From Rhodospirillaceae bacterium (GTDB taxonomy: Bacteria > Pseudomonadota > Alphaproteobacteria > GCA-2731375), in NCBI GenBank assembly GCA_002731375.1, contig PCBT01000049.1:53700-89904 (forward strand): 36,205 bases of DNA. The letters are read 5' to 3'. Every line of letters starts with the position of its first letter. Position 1 is the stretch's first letter. Positions 24,686 through 33,501 of this stretch are shown here, one piece after another. The notes under the pieces were generated by a model, which worked only from the letters and a program-made list of their open reading frames with translations, did no database searches and had not been told where the DNA came from. The position numbers and the translations under genes are program-made.

Positions 24686-25606
24686 CTAGCAGTCAGAATT
24701 ATCCATCCCGGTTGGCATTTTGGTTTTGCACAAGCGCGCCCCGGTCAGGATCGCACCGGTCAGATCGGCGCCGGATAGGTCGGCGCTGCCCAAATCTGCC
24801 TTGCTGAAGTTGACACCGGAAAGATTGGCATCAACCATGGTCGACCAGGTCAGGTTGGCGCCCTCGAAATTGGCGCCAGCCAGGTTGGCGCGGGTCATAT
24901 CAGCGGTCGGCAAGTTAGCCTTGCGCATATTGGCGCCCCGCATGTCCGCATCATGCAGTTTCGCCTCGCTAAGATTGGCGCCAGTCAGATCAGCGCCCGA
25001 AAGATTAACGCCGATCATGTTGGTCTCGGTCAGAGAGGCTCTGACTATGGTCGCGCCGGCGAAATTGGAACCGCTTAGGTTCACCGCATGAAAATTGGCT
25101 TCCGTCAAGTCGGTGCCGCTCAGGTCCACGTCCTGCACGATGGCCTGCAATAGATTAGCCCGCCACAGGCTGGCGCCCGGGAAACGCCCTCCTGTCAAGT
25201 TGGTGCCGGTAAGGCTGGCTATTTTCAACAACATCCCCGGGCCTTTGGTGCCGCGCAGATCGGCCCGGCCCAGTTCGGCGCCGCTCAAGTCCGCTTCCGC
25301 CAACCGCGCACCGCGCAGATCCGACCACCACAAATTGGCGCCAACGAATTTTGCCTGGCGCAGATCAGCGCGCTGTAGATCGGTCCACCACATGGTAGCG
25401 CCGCTCATGTCGGCACCTTTAAAATCCGCCTCGATCAGCTTGATCCACCACATGGAAGCTTCACGCAGATCGCAGCCCGGACAGCCGTTATCGGCCCTAG
25501 CCAGTCGCACGCGTGGTTCGTCATAACCGAACAGCCATACCGCAACGGCGCCAAGGATGACCAGGATAGCCAATACTATTTGGATTATTTTTTTGAACCT
25601 ACGCAT
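24686..25606 (-). CDS. Membrane-anchored pentapeptide-repeat protein with a Trp-Trp ladder
   Basis: 306 residues. An N-terminal helix (about 8-27, IIQIVLAILVILGAVAVWLF) anchors it, with the rest probably periplasmic, and a Cys pair CPGC (42-45) follows. From about residue 45 to 290 the protein is almost entirely A(D/N)LxX pentapeptides that build a right-handed quadrilateral beta-helix. Trp-Trp pairs occur at 53-54, 73-74 and 93-94, exactly one coil (20 residues) apart, so they stack on one face. The repeat register breaks at about 120-130 (KGPGMLLKIA), possibly a loop, and again near 160. Many such proteins are of unknown function; a few mimic DNA and bind gyrase. This membrane-anchored form is unlikely to do that. 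Confidence 0.92.
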   Translation of the reverse strand: MRRFKKIIQIVLAILVILGAVAVWLFGYDEPRVRLARADNGCPGCDLREASMWWIKLIEADFKGADMSGATMWWTDLQRADLRQAKFVGANLWWSDLRGARLAEADLSGAELGRADLRGTKGPGMLLKIASLTGTNLTGGRFPGASLWRANLLQAIVQDVDLSGTDLTEANFHAVNLSGSNFAGATIVRASLTETNMIGVNLSGADLTGANLSEAKLHDADMRGANMRKANLPTADMTRANLAGANFEGANLTWSTMVDANLSGVNFSKADLGSADLSGADLTGAILTGARLCKTKMPTGMDNSDC

Positions 25607-25683
25607 TTAAACCATTGGCGGGAAAGAAAGAGGCAAGTGACGCAGCTTAATACCAGGATTCACCTGTCTGGAAAGGTCTCATA

Positions 25684-27117
25684 TCATGCCTCCGCCATGA
25701 AGCCGTCAACGCTGGCCCGCAAAGTGGGTTCGGCCAAGGGTGTCGCCCTGGCTGCTTCGTAGGCGCGGGAGGCACGCAATACCAGATGATCGGCAAAGCG
25801 GGGGCCGACAATCTGTAAGCCGATGGGCAAGCCACTATTTGAAACACCACAGGGAATGGTCGCCGCCGGCTGGCCGGTCAGGTTGAACGGCACCGTGAAT
25901 GGTACGGCATGGCGCCAGCGGTCGAACTCCGGTGAATGATAGCGGGTTTCCACGGTGGGCGGCAGGGTCGGCTGGGTCGGCGTCAGCAACAGATCATAGT
26001 CCCGGTGCAGGGCAGCGAATTCAAGGCCAAGCACAATACGCTCAGCCTCTCCACGGAGATATTCCTCGACATCCACATCCAGTCCGGCCTCGGCCAGGGT
26101 GCGGAAATCCGGCTCCAGCAGGGCGCGTTTTTCCTCACTCATGCCGCGTAGGCGGGTCGCGAAGCCGGCGATCCAATAAGTTTCAAAACGCGGCTTGAGC
26201 GGCGCTATGACCTCGCCGGTCTGCTCGACCACGGCGCCCATATCCTGAAATACACTCACCGCCTGGTCCGTCGCGGCCAGAATTTCCGCCGCCACCTCCG
26301 CCCCACCCAGGGCGGGGGCATAGGCAATGCGCAGGCCGCGCACGCCGTCATCAAGACCGATGCGGTAATCCCGGCCATCGGGCGGCAGGGCCCGCCAGTC
26401 CCGGTCGTCGGGCTGAGTGATGACGTTCAGGAACAGGGCCGCATCAGTGACCGTACGGGCAATGGGGCCGCCCGATGAGATGGTCGAAAAAGGCCGGTCG
26501 TTGGGCGCATGGGGCACCCGGCCATAGGTCGGCTTGATACCGTAGACACCGCAATAATTGGACGGGATGCGGATCGACCCTCCACCATCGGTGCCATAGG
26601 CAATGGCGCCGATGCCAGCCGCTAGCGAAGCCGCCGCGCCGCCCGACGAGCCGCCAGAGGTATGGGCCGGGTTCCAGGGGTTGCGCGTGATGCCGGCCAA
26701 TGGGCTGTCGGTCATGCCCTTCCAGCCAAATTCAGGGGTCGTGGTCTTGCCCAGGATCACCGCCCCACCTTCACGCAGGCGGGCCACGGCAGGGGCGTCC
26801 TCATCAAACGGTCCGTTGGTATCGACAGTTTTCGAACCGCTTAACGTGGGCCAGTTCTTCATGGCGACGATATCCTTGATGGACAAAGGAATACCATCCA
26901 TGGGGCCCAGGGGGCGGCCTTCAGCCCAGCGCTTGGCCGAGGCGACAGCGGCTTCCCTAGCGCCGGCTTCGTCGACCAGCTGAAAGGCGTTCAAGGTTGG
27001 CTCCGTGGTCTTGATCCGGGCCAAAGCGGCCTCCGCCGCATCCTCTGGCGAAAGCCGCCCTTGGCGAAAGGCCTGGATTAACTCTGTTACACTCGGGTAC
27101 TCAAACGCATCAGTCAT
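25684..27117 (-). CDS. Amidase signature family hydrolase
   Basis: 477 residues with the complete Ser-cisSer-Lys triad: Lys81 in PLSIKDIVA, cis-Ser157 in the GGSSGGAAAS motif, and nucleophile Ser181 in TDGGGSIRIPSNYCG. It hydrolyses amide bonds in the cytoplasm; the family includes GatA, fatty-acid amide hydrolase, indoleacetamide hydrolase and aryl-amidases. The GatA-specific neighbours gatC and gatB are absent, so this is a catabolic amidase. It lies 36 nt downstream of the indolepyruvate oxidoreductase gene on the same strand, and an aromatic amide such as indoleacetamide is a conceivable substrate, though that is an inference from context. Confidence 0.93.
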   Translation of the reverse strand: MTDAFEYPSVTELIQAFRQGRLSPEDAAEAALARIKTTEPTLNAFQLVDEAGAREAAVASAKRWAEGRPLGPMDGIPLSIKDIVAMKNWPTLSGSKTVDTNGPFDEDAPAVARLREGGAVILGKTTTPEFGWKGMTDSPLAGITRNPWNPAHTSGGSSGGAAASLAAGIGAIAYGTDGGGSIRIPSNYCGVYGIKPTYGRVPHAPNDRPFSTISSGGPIARTVTDAALFLNVITQPDDRDWRALPPDGRDYRIGLDDGVRGLRIAYAPALGGAEVAAEILAATDQAVSVFQDMGAVVEQTGEVIAPLKPRFETYWIAGFATRLRGMSEEKRALLEPDFRTLAEAGLDVDVEEYLRGEAERIVLGLEFAALHRDYDLLLTPTQPTLPPTVETRYHSPEFDRWRHAVPFTVPFNLTGQPAATIPCGVSNSGLPIGLQIVGPRFADHLVLRASRAYEAARATPLAEPTLRASVDGFMAEA

Positions 27118-27153
27118 TCAAACCACTCCAGAAAAACTTTCTGCTTGTTATCG

Positions 27154-30100
27154 TTATTCCGCGGCCTCGGGCAGGGTGCTGCTGGGCAACCGCCATTCCG
27201 CTAGCAGGTTGGCCTTGAGGCTCATGGCCTCTTCAAGGTGCCGGGCCTTGATGTGTCCAAAGCCGGTAATCAATTCCGGCACCATCGCCAGGCGGACAGC
27301 CTGATCAAGGTTGCTGCTTTTCAGGCCACCCAAAATCTCCTCAATCATGGCCTCGTATTCGCCGATCAGGCGCCGTTCGGTGCGCCGTTCCTCGGTTCGG
27401 CCAAATATATCCAGGGGTCCGCCGCGCAGGAATTTCAGCCGCGCCAACCAGGTCATAGCGCTAGCCATCCAGGGCTTGAAGTCCCGCTTCATGGGCAGGC
27501 CCGTATCCGGATCCGTCTTGCTCAGGATCGGCGGGGCCAGATGAAAGACCAGCTCGTAAGCGCCCTCGAACTGCTGTTCCAGGGCGGCCATGAAGCGGCC
27601 ATCACTATACAGGCGCGCTACTTCGTATTCGTCCTTGTAGGCCATCAGCTTGTGCAGATTTCTCGCCACGGCCTGGGACAGAATCTCGCTACGCGGCGCC
27701 ACCGCGGTCTCGCCCGCCCGCACCTGTTCGACTAGGGCGCCATAGCGCCGCGCCAGGCGTTTGCTCTGATAGGCGGTCAGGTCCGCCTTGCGTCGCTCAA
27801 TCATGGCGGCCAGATCGTCAGCCGAAGCCGCCGTGCCGGCATCGGCAACAGCAACGGTGTTGACGGCATCAAGATCCAGCGCCGCACGCCGGCCCCAAAG
27901 GAAGGCCGCCTTGTTCATCGCCTGTGCCACGCCATTCATCTCGATGGCCCGTTCGATCGCCTCCCCCGTGACCGGGATCAGGCCCTGCTGATAGGCATGC
28001 CCCAGCATGAACAGATTGGCGCCGATGGCATCGCCCAGCAGCGCGGTCGCCAGGCGTGTGGCGTTCAGGAATGTGGCTTTACCGGCGCCGGCCTCGGCCT
28101 GGATGCGGATCTCCACATCGTCGCCGGGAAATTCCAGGCTGGGATCCAGGGCGAACTGCCCGGTGATCGCCTGGTGTGAGTTGACCAGAACGTGGCTGCG
28201 CCCGGCATCGATGGCGCCGAGACCCAGCTCGGATGCCGTGACTAGGCTGTCACAACCCAGAATCAGATCGGCGGTACCGCTGGATAGGCGGGGCGAGAGG
28301 ATATCGTCCTGGTTCAGCGCCAAGCGCACATGCGAGGACACCGGACCTCCCTTTTGCGCCATGCCGAATTGATCGATGGTCGAAAAGGCCTTGCCCTCCA
28401 TATGAGCCGCCATGGTCAAAAGCGCCGATATGGTCACCACGCCGGTACCACCGATGCCGGTGATCATGATGCCATAGGTCTCTCCCTCGGCGAGGACAGG
28501 CAGGGTCGGCTCGGGCAACAGGCGCAGCTTTTCCGGCACCTCGGCAATGGCGCCGGCCTTGCGAGGAATACCGCCCATGACCGAAACGAAGCTGGGGCAA
28601 AAGCCCTCGGCACAGGAATAGTCCTTGTTGCATGAAGATTGGTCGATCCGGCGCTTGCGGCCGAATTCGGACTGTAGCGGCAGCACCGACATGCAGTTCG
28701 ACGTGGTCGAACAATCGCCACAGCCCTCGCAAACCAGGTGATTGACGAACAGGCGCCGGGCCGGGTCCTCCATATCGCCTTTCTTGCGGCGGCGGCGCTT
28801 CTCGGCGGCGCAGGTCTGATCATAGATCAATACGGTGACACCTTCGATCTCGCTCAATTCCCGCTGCACCCTGGCGAGCGAACGACGGTGCTCGAACGTA
28901 ACGCCGGGGGCGAAGCCGGCGTTGGCGGGATATTTGTCAGGCTGGTCACTGACCACGACGATTTTCCTGGCACCCTCGGCATGAACCTGGCGGGAGATCG
29001 CCATGGGCGTCAATTCGCCGTCGATGGGCTGGCCGCCGGTCATGGCGACGGCGTCGTTAAAGAGGATCTTGTAGGTAATATTGACCTTGGCCGCGATACA
29101 GGCACGGATCGCCAGCAGACCGGAATGGAAATAGGTACCATCGCCAATGTTTTGGAAAACATGCCCGGCCTTGGAATAAGGGAAATGGCCGATCCAGTTC
29201 GCGCCCTCGCCGCCCATCTGGGTGTGGGCATCTGTATTGCGGTCCATATACGAGGCCATGTAGTGGCAGCCGACGCCGCTTTGCCCCCGGCTGCCCTCCG
29301 GCACCTTGGTGGAGCTGTTATGTGGACAGCCCGAGCAAAAATAAGGAATGCGGGTAACCGCCAAATCCTGGCGTTGCGCCATCCGCGCCGCCTTGGCATC
29401 AAGAAAAGCCAGGCGCGCCTCGATTTGCTCGCTGCAATGAAAATGCGTTATCCGGCCGGCCACGGCGCGGGCAATTTCCTCGGCCCCGAATTCACCGCAA
29501 CCCGGCAGCATCTCGTTACCGTCGCTGTCATGGCGGCCGACGACCCTTGGCCGCTGTCCATCAGGCAAGTCGTAGAGGACATCGCGGACCCGGCTCTCCA
29601 GAAAACGGCGCTTTTCCTCGACCACGATGATCTCTTCCAGGCCGGCGGCAAAGCCGAGCACGGCGTCCGTGTCAAAGGGGAAAGGCATGCCCATTTTCAA
29701 CATGACAATACCCAAATCAGACGCCTGCGCCCCATTGATGCCCAACTCCATCAGGGCCTGGCGCACATCGACCGACGCCTTGCCGCTGGAAATGATGCCG
29801 ATGCGGGGTTTAGGGCTTTGCATCACTACCTGGTTCAGGTTGTTGGCGCGGGCCAAGGCCATGGCGGCGGGCAGTTTGAAATTCCGCAGGCGTGGTTCCT
29901 GCAGGACCCAGCGGTCGCCGCCCCGAATATGAACACCATCATCGGGGAAGGTGAATTCAGGTATGACGATCTTCAAACGATGGGGATCGCCATCGACGGG
30001 GGCGGCAGCATCCACCGTATCGGCGACGATTTTCAACCCGGTCCAGGCGCCTGAGAAACGCGACATGGCCCAGCCATACAGGCTGTAATCGATGATCTCC

Positions 30101-30630
30101 TGCACCGAAGCTGGATACAGCATGGGCATCTGCAAATCGGCGAACATGGTTTCCGATGCCGCCGGCACATCTGTTGACTTCATGGCATGATCGTCACCGA
30201 CCACGGCGAGGGCGCCGCCGTGTTGCGAGGTGCCAAGCAGATTGTTGTGACGCATGCTGTCGATGGAGCGGTCCAGCCCCGGCCCCTTGCCGTACCACAT
30301 GGCGAAGACGCCATCATGGGTGCTATCGCCAAACATGGAGGATTGCTGGGTGCCAAGGCAGGCGGTCGCAGCCAAATCCTCGTTCACGCCCGGCACGAAA
30401 TGGATAGCGCGCTCGGCCAGGAAGCGGTTGGCGCGCCATAACTCCTTGTCGATATTATGCATCGGCGAGCCGCGGTAGCCAGAGATGAAACTGGCCGTGT
30501 TCAGTCCGGCGGCCTGGTCACGGAGGTACTGCATCATGGCCGCCCGTACCAGGGCCTGGCTGCCGGTCAGATAAACCTGGCCATGCTCGCTTTGATATTT
30601 GTCATCAAGAGAGACCGCCGCCAAGGTCAT
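27154..30630 (-). CDS. Fused indolepyruvate:ferredoxin oxidoreductase (IorAB-like)
   Basis: 1158 residues. The alpha-type part (1-630) has the core SGYRGSPMHNIDKEL near 49-63 and the TPP-binding FCSGCPHNSSTKVPEGS (431-447) and NIGDGTYFHSGLLAIR (494-508), with GGQPIDG. Next is a [4Fe-4S] Cys cluster CEGCGDCSTTSNC (634-646) and a second Cys group CNKDYSCAEGFC (667-678). The C-terminal beta-type domain starts at about 720 with GIGGTGVVTISALLTMAA and runs through GMAQKGGPVSSHVRL. This is the aerobic fused form that oxidises indolepyruvate and phenylpyruvate-type 2-oxo acids to acyl-CoA with ferredoxin as acceptor. No ferredoxin gene is adjacent. The frame has no lesions. Amidase and IOR form an operon. 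Confidence 0.95.
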   Translation of the reverse strand: MTLAAVSLDDKYQSEHGQVYLTGSQALVRAAMMQYLRDQAAGLNTASFISGYRGSPMHNIDKELWRANRFLAERAIHFVPGVNEDLAATACLGTQQSSMFGDSTHDGVFAMWYGKGPGLDRSIDSMRHNNLLGTSQHGGALAVVGDDHAMKSTDVPAASETMFADLQMPMLYPASVQEIIDYSLYGWAMSRFSGAWTGLKIVADTVDAAAPVDGDPHRLKIVIPEFTFPDDGVHIRGGDRWVLQEPRLRNFKLPAAMALARANNLNQVVMQSPKPRIGIISSGKASVDVRQALMELGINGAQASDLGIVMLKMGMPFPFDTDAVLGFAAGLEEIIVVEEKRRFLESRVRDVLYDLPDGQRPRVVGRHDSDGNEMLPGCGEFGAEEIARAVAGRITHFHCSEQIEARLAFLDAKAARMAQRQDLAVTRIPYFCSGCPHNSSTKVPEGSRGQSGVGCHYMASYMDRNTDAHTQMGGEGANWIGHFPYSKAGHVFQNIGDGTYFHSGLLAIRACIAAKVNITYKILFNDAVAMTGGQPIDGELTPMAISRQVHAEGARKIVVVSDQPDKYPANAGFAPGVTFEHRRSLARVQRELSEIEGVTVLIYDQTCAAEKRRRRKKGDMEDPARRLFVNHLVCEGCGDCSTTSNCMSVLPLQSEFGRKRRIDQSSCNKDYSCAEGFCPSFVSVMGGIPRKAGAIAEVPEKLRLLPEPTLPVLAEGETYGIMITGIGGTGVVTISALLTMAAHMEGKAFSTIDQFGMAQKGGPVSSHVRLALNQDDILSPRLSSGTADLILGCDSLVTASELGLGAIDAGRSHVLVNSHQAITGQFALDPSLEFPGDDVEIRIQAEAGAGKATFLNATRLATALLGDAIGANLFMLGHAYQQGLIPVTGEAIERAIEMNGVAQAMNKAAFLWGRRAALDLDAVNTVAVADAGTAASADDLAAMIERRKADLTAYQSKRLARRYGALVEQVRAGETAVAPRSEILSQAVARNLHKLMAYKDEYEVARLYSDGRFMAALEQQFEGAYELVFHLAPPILSKTDPDTGLPMKRDFKPWMASAMTWLARLKFLRGGPLDIFGRTEERRTERRLIGEYEAMIEEILGGLKSSNLDQAVRLAMVPELITGFGHIKARHLEEAMSLKANLLAEWRLPSSTLPEAAE

Positions 30631-30781
30631 GGCTCATCCTCGCTATCGGGTATTATCCACAAGCTGTAACCTTGATGATCCATCTAAAAGGCCGAACTGG
30701 CAAGTACAGGGATGGGTATTTAGCGCGGCAGCCTGGCATTGCGGACCGAGGTCAAGGTGGGTCTGGGGCCGCTCTTGCTTG

Positions 30782-30981
30782 TCAAATCTTGCCAGCCTTG
30801 CCCCTGTCAGAGACATGACCACGAACTTTCCAGGCCGACTTGACGCTTTCCAAGACATCTGCCGCCAAATCCAGCGCAACTTCATGGGCCTTTGCCTGGC
30901 GCCGATCTTGGATCGCAGCTTGTTCGGCAGTTCGAATATTTGATAATTGCCCGCCGCACCTCCTGCACTATTTTTAGCCAC
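30782..30981 (-). pseudogene. Possible decayed gene start in two frames
   Basis: From a GTG at 30981 one frame reads AKNSAGGAAGNYQIFELPNK then LRSKIG, which looks like the conserved start of a family of short alphaproteobacterial cytoplasmic proteins. A shift of one frame gives QAKAHEVALDLAADVLESVK then SAWKVRGHVSDRGKAGKI and a TGA at 30782-30784. Both halves have protein-like composition and each is poor in the other's frame, so a frameshift is likely. I do not recognise the family securely and give no function. Confidence 0.3.
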
Positions 30982-31011
30982 ACGGCCTAGTCTACGCCTC
31001 TAGACAACTCG

Positions 31012-31131
31012 CTAAGAAACCGGCGCTGCCCGGGGGTAGTGCGGGCCGGATGCGAAATCGCCCGGCGCCCCTGCCAGGAAATGCGCCCGAGGTTGCGTCA
31101 TCGTATGCGCTAGGACCACCTTGTCCTCCAT
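31012..31131 (-). CDS. Short ORF of unknown nature, 39 residues
   Basis: ATG 31131 opens MEDKVVLAHTMTQPRAHFLA then GAPGDFASGPHYPRAAPVS and TAG at 31012. The composition is protein-like with no low complexity, but there is no clear ribosome-binding site. It may be a real small gene or the C-terminal shred of a deleted one; no family is recognised. Located downstream of the CoA-transferase on the same strand. Confidence 0.25.
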   Translation of the reverse strand: MEDKVVLAHTMTQPRAHFLAGAPGDFASGPHYPRAAPVS

Positions 31132-31173
31132 GAGGCGGCGATGATCAATCCACAACCTCGTGAAAACTCAGGT

Positions 31174-32373
31174 CTAAGCTTTGGTTTCGATGACCTGGCC
31201 GGCGGCGATCAAATCCTCGATCTCGTCCATCGAGAGGCCGGCATCGGTCAGGACCTGGCGGCTGTGCTGGCCAATGGTTGGAGGATCGTCGCGCACGGAG
31301 AAATCGCGGCCAGCCATTTCCAAAGGCAGGCGCGGGGTCTTGATCCGCTTGCCACTGGGAATTTTCATCTCGCGGAGTTTGCCGTCCATGTTCAGATGGG
31401 GATCGTTCAGCAGATCCTCGGGCTTGTTGACGGGTCCAAATGCCAGTTGTGCCTTATCGCACTTCTCCAGCAGTTCCGCAGTGGACAGGCTCTTGCAGGT
31501 CTCGGCCACGGCGCCGACGAGCCATGACCTTTGATCAACCCGGTCACCGTTGCTTTGCAACCGTTCGTCGGCCAGCAGGTCAGGCCGTTCAAAAACCTCG
31601 CAAAACCGCAACCATTGAGTATCGGTGACCACGCCGATAAAGATCGGCTTGCCCTCGGCGCTTTCGAAAGTATCGTAAATGCCCCAAGCCCGGTTCGGCA
31701 CCGACATGGGCACCAGGGCTTCGCCGCTAATAGCGTGCTGCACGATGTGTTGGCCCACGGCGAAGACGGCTGTTTCAAACAGCGCCGCCTTGACCAATTG
31801 CCCCTCTCCGGTGCTGTCGCGCTCGCGCAGAGCCGCCAGAACCGCGATCACCCCGGCCATACCACCCATGATATCCACCACCGAAGCGCCGGCACGCAGC
31901 GGCTGTCCCGGCGGTCCGGTCATATAGGCCAGGCCACTCATCATCTGTACGATCTCATCCAGGGCCCGGCGTTCCTCGTAGGGGCCCGAGAGAAAGCCCT
32001 TTAGCTGAAGATAAATCAGGCCAGGGTTGAGAGTCTTGATAGCATCATAGCCCAGGCCCAGCCGGTCCATGGTGCCCAGGGCGAAATTCTCCAGCAGAAT
32101 ATCCGATTGCCGCACCAGGGCTTCCACAGCGGGACGGGTGCCGGGCGCCTTCAGATCGATCGCCAAGCTTTGCTTGTTACGGCAGAGCAAGGGGAAATAG
32201 CCGATCCCGACGCCTTGCAAATGACGGGTACGGTCGCCGTCGGGCACGGGTTCGATCTTGGTTACCGTCGCGCCCAGGTCGGCCAGGACCATGCCGGCAG
32301 TCGGCCCCATCACCGCATGGCTGAATTCCAACACCTTGATCCCCGCCAGGGGTAAACTCTCCGGATTACTCAT
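31174..32373 (-). CDS. Class III CoA-transferase (CaiB/BaiF/formyl-CoA transferase family)
   Basis: 399 residues. It begins PLAGIKVLEFSHAVMGPTAG, which is the family start, with ADLGATVTKIEP and LLCRNKQSLAIDLK. The catalytic Asp139 lies in ERRALDEIVQMMSG, and MTGPPGQPLRAGASVVDIMG (about 151-170) and QLVKAALFETAVF also match. These homodimeric interlocked enzymes move CoA between an acyl-CoA and a free acid through an aspartyl-CoA thioester. Substrates in the family include oxalate, carnitine, mesaconate, bile acids and phenyllactate. Divergent from the 2-hydroxyacid dehydrogenase, which could produce or use the acid. The pairing with a dehydrogenase and IOR hints at aromatic or short 2-hydroxy acids, but is not proof. 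Confidence 0.94.
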   Translation of the reverse strand: MSNPESLPLAGIKVLEFSHAVMGPTAGMVLADLGATVTKIEPVPDGDRTRHLQGVGIGYFPLLCRNKQSLAIDLKAPGTRPAVEALVRQSDILLENFALGTMDRLGLGYDAIKTLNPGLIYLQLKGFLSGPYEERRALDEIVQMMSGLAYMTGPPGQPLRAGASVVDIMGGMAGVIAVLAALRERDSTGEGQLVKAALFETAVFAVGQHIVQHAISGEALVPMSVPNRAWGIYDTFESAEGKPIFIGVVTDTQWLRFCEVFERPDLLADERLQSNGDRVDQRSWLVGAVAETCKSLSTAELLEKCDKAQLAFGPVNKPEDLLNDPHLNMDGKLREMKIPSGKRIKTPRLPLEMAGRDFSVRDDPPTIGQHSRQVLTDAGLSMDEIEDLIAAGQVIETKA

Positions 32374-32511
32374 GCTTTACCTCGTTCCCTCTTTCGGCTG
32401 TCTTGCCATGGAATAACGCGAAAGCCAACACCTGCGGCATCCTTGGTATAAGGTATAAGGTACACAGAAGTTACGAAATCTTCGAAAATTCCATACGGGG
32501 AGAGATGAGCC

Positions 32512-33480
32512 ATGAGCTCGAAAATTGTATTCGTGACAACATTTCCGGCGGCGGCAGATTTTGCCCGGGAACTGGCACCCACCGGCTATGAGTTGATAAT
32601 CACCGAGGCCCGTAGCGCCGAGTATAATACTGCTATGGCGACGGCCGAGTACCTGGTCGGCTTCGTCGATATGCTGGTGGACCACGAGTTGTATGCCGCC
32701 GCGCCCAATCTGAAGCTAATCCAGTTGCTCAGCGCCGGCTATGACCGGGCCGATATCCCTGCCGCGCAAAAAGCCCGCGTGCCGATTGCAAACAATGGCG
32801 GCGCCAATTCCGTAGCCGTTTCCGAACACGCCTTGCTGTTGATGCTGGCAACCTCACGCCAGCTGGTACGCCAGCACGGCGATGTGGCCGCGGGGCGCTG
32901 GCGCGGCAATAACCTGCTGGCGCTGCACGAACTGCGCAACAGGAGCCTGGGTATTATCGGCCTGGGCGCAATCGGCAAGAAAACAGCGCGCCTAGCGCAA
33001 GCCTTTGGCATGAGCATCACCTATTACGATATCGAACGCCTGAGCGAGGCGGAGGAAGATGCCCTGGGCGTGCGCTTTCGTCTGTTGCGGGAACTCCTCG
33101 CCGGGTCCGATCTGGTCAGTTTGCATGTGCCCCTGAACCCTTCTACCCAGCATATGATCGGCGCGGCTGAACTAGCCTTGATGAAATCGACCGCCACCTT
33201 GATCAATACCTCGCGTGGACCGGTCATTGACGAGGCGGCCTTACATGATGCCTTGAGCAACAGCCGCATAGCCGGCGCCGGCCTAGACGTCTTCGACGTT
33301 GAGCCGCCGGCGCCCGAGAACCCTCTGTTTGGCCTGAACAACGTCACCTTGACCCCGCACATGGCCGGCCCGACGTTCGAAAGCAATAAGGCGCGGGTCC
33401 GTAATGCCTTCGATAATGTGCAACGGGTCAACCGGGGCGCGGCGCCGCTTTGGGTTATTCCGGAACTCGAGGACGGATGA
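32512..33480 (+). CDS. D-isomer-specific 2-hydroxyacid dehydrogenase
   Basis: 322 residues. The NAD(P)-binding motif is GLGAIG (150-155), with Asp173 after the second strand (TYYDIERL), which favours NAD. The catalytic trio is Arg235 (NTSRGPVIDE), Glu264 (DVFDVEPP) and His283 (LTPHMAG). The family reversibly oxidises D-lactate, glycerate, 3-phosphoglycerate, hydroxypyruvate and similar. An ACT domain is absent, so it is not the long SerA form. GGGGAGAG is about 6 nt before the ATG. Divergent from the CoA-transferase through a 138-nt region that contains a tandem TATAAGG repeat (about 32450-32463). Confidence 0.93.
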   Translation: MSSKIVFVTTFPAAADFARELAPTGYELIITEARSAEYNTAMATAEYLVGFVDMLVDHELYAAAPNLKLIQLLSAGYDRADIPAAQKARVPIANNGGANSVAVSEHALLLMLATSRQLVRQHGDVAAGRWRGNNLLALHELRNRSLGIIGLGAIGKKTARLAQAFGMSITYYDIERLSEAEEDALGVRFRLLRELLAGSDLVSLHVPLNPSTQHMIGAAELALMKSTATLINTSRGPVIDEAALHDALSNSRIAGAGLDVFDVEPPAPENPLFGLNNVTLTPHMAGPTFESNKARVRNAFDNVQRVNRGAAPLWVIPELEDG

Positions 33481-33501
33481 ACACCGTTGATGAACACAGT
33501 T
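33476..33501 (+). repeat. 13-bp tandem duplication at the dehydrogenase stop and next start
   Basis: GATGAACACCGTT (33476-33488) is followed directly by GATGAACACAGTT (33489-33501); the copies differ at one position. The first copy contains the stop TGA of the dehydrogenase overlapping an ATG, the second holds the ATG used here at 33490. Confidence 0.8.

Larger units (their letters stand above)
30631..31173. other. Long gap between two minus-strand catabolic genes
   Basis: 543 nt between the indolepyruvate oxidoreductase and CoA-transferase genes. It includes two low-confidence minus-strand pieces described separately (30782-30981 and 31012-31131). The segment 30631-30781 shows no recognised gene; no convincing promoter boxes or terminator were found. 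Confidence 0.4.

Noticed and set aside
28738-30054. 438-codon plus-strand ORF
   Set aside because: It is the antisense shadow of the indolepyruvate oxidoreductase gene; its composition is His/Gly/Arg-rich as expected from antisense of GC-rich codons, and it has no family features.
32450-32463. Tandem TATAAGG repeat as a toxin-antitoxin or phage-type element
   Set aside because: Only two short copies, in an ordinary divergent promoter region; nothing else supports a mobile or regulatory system.
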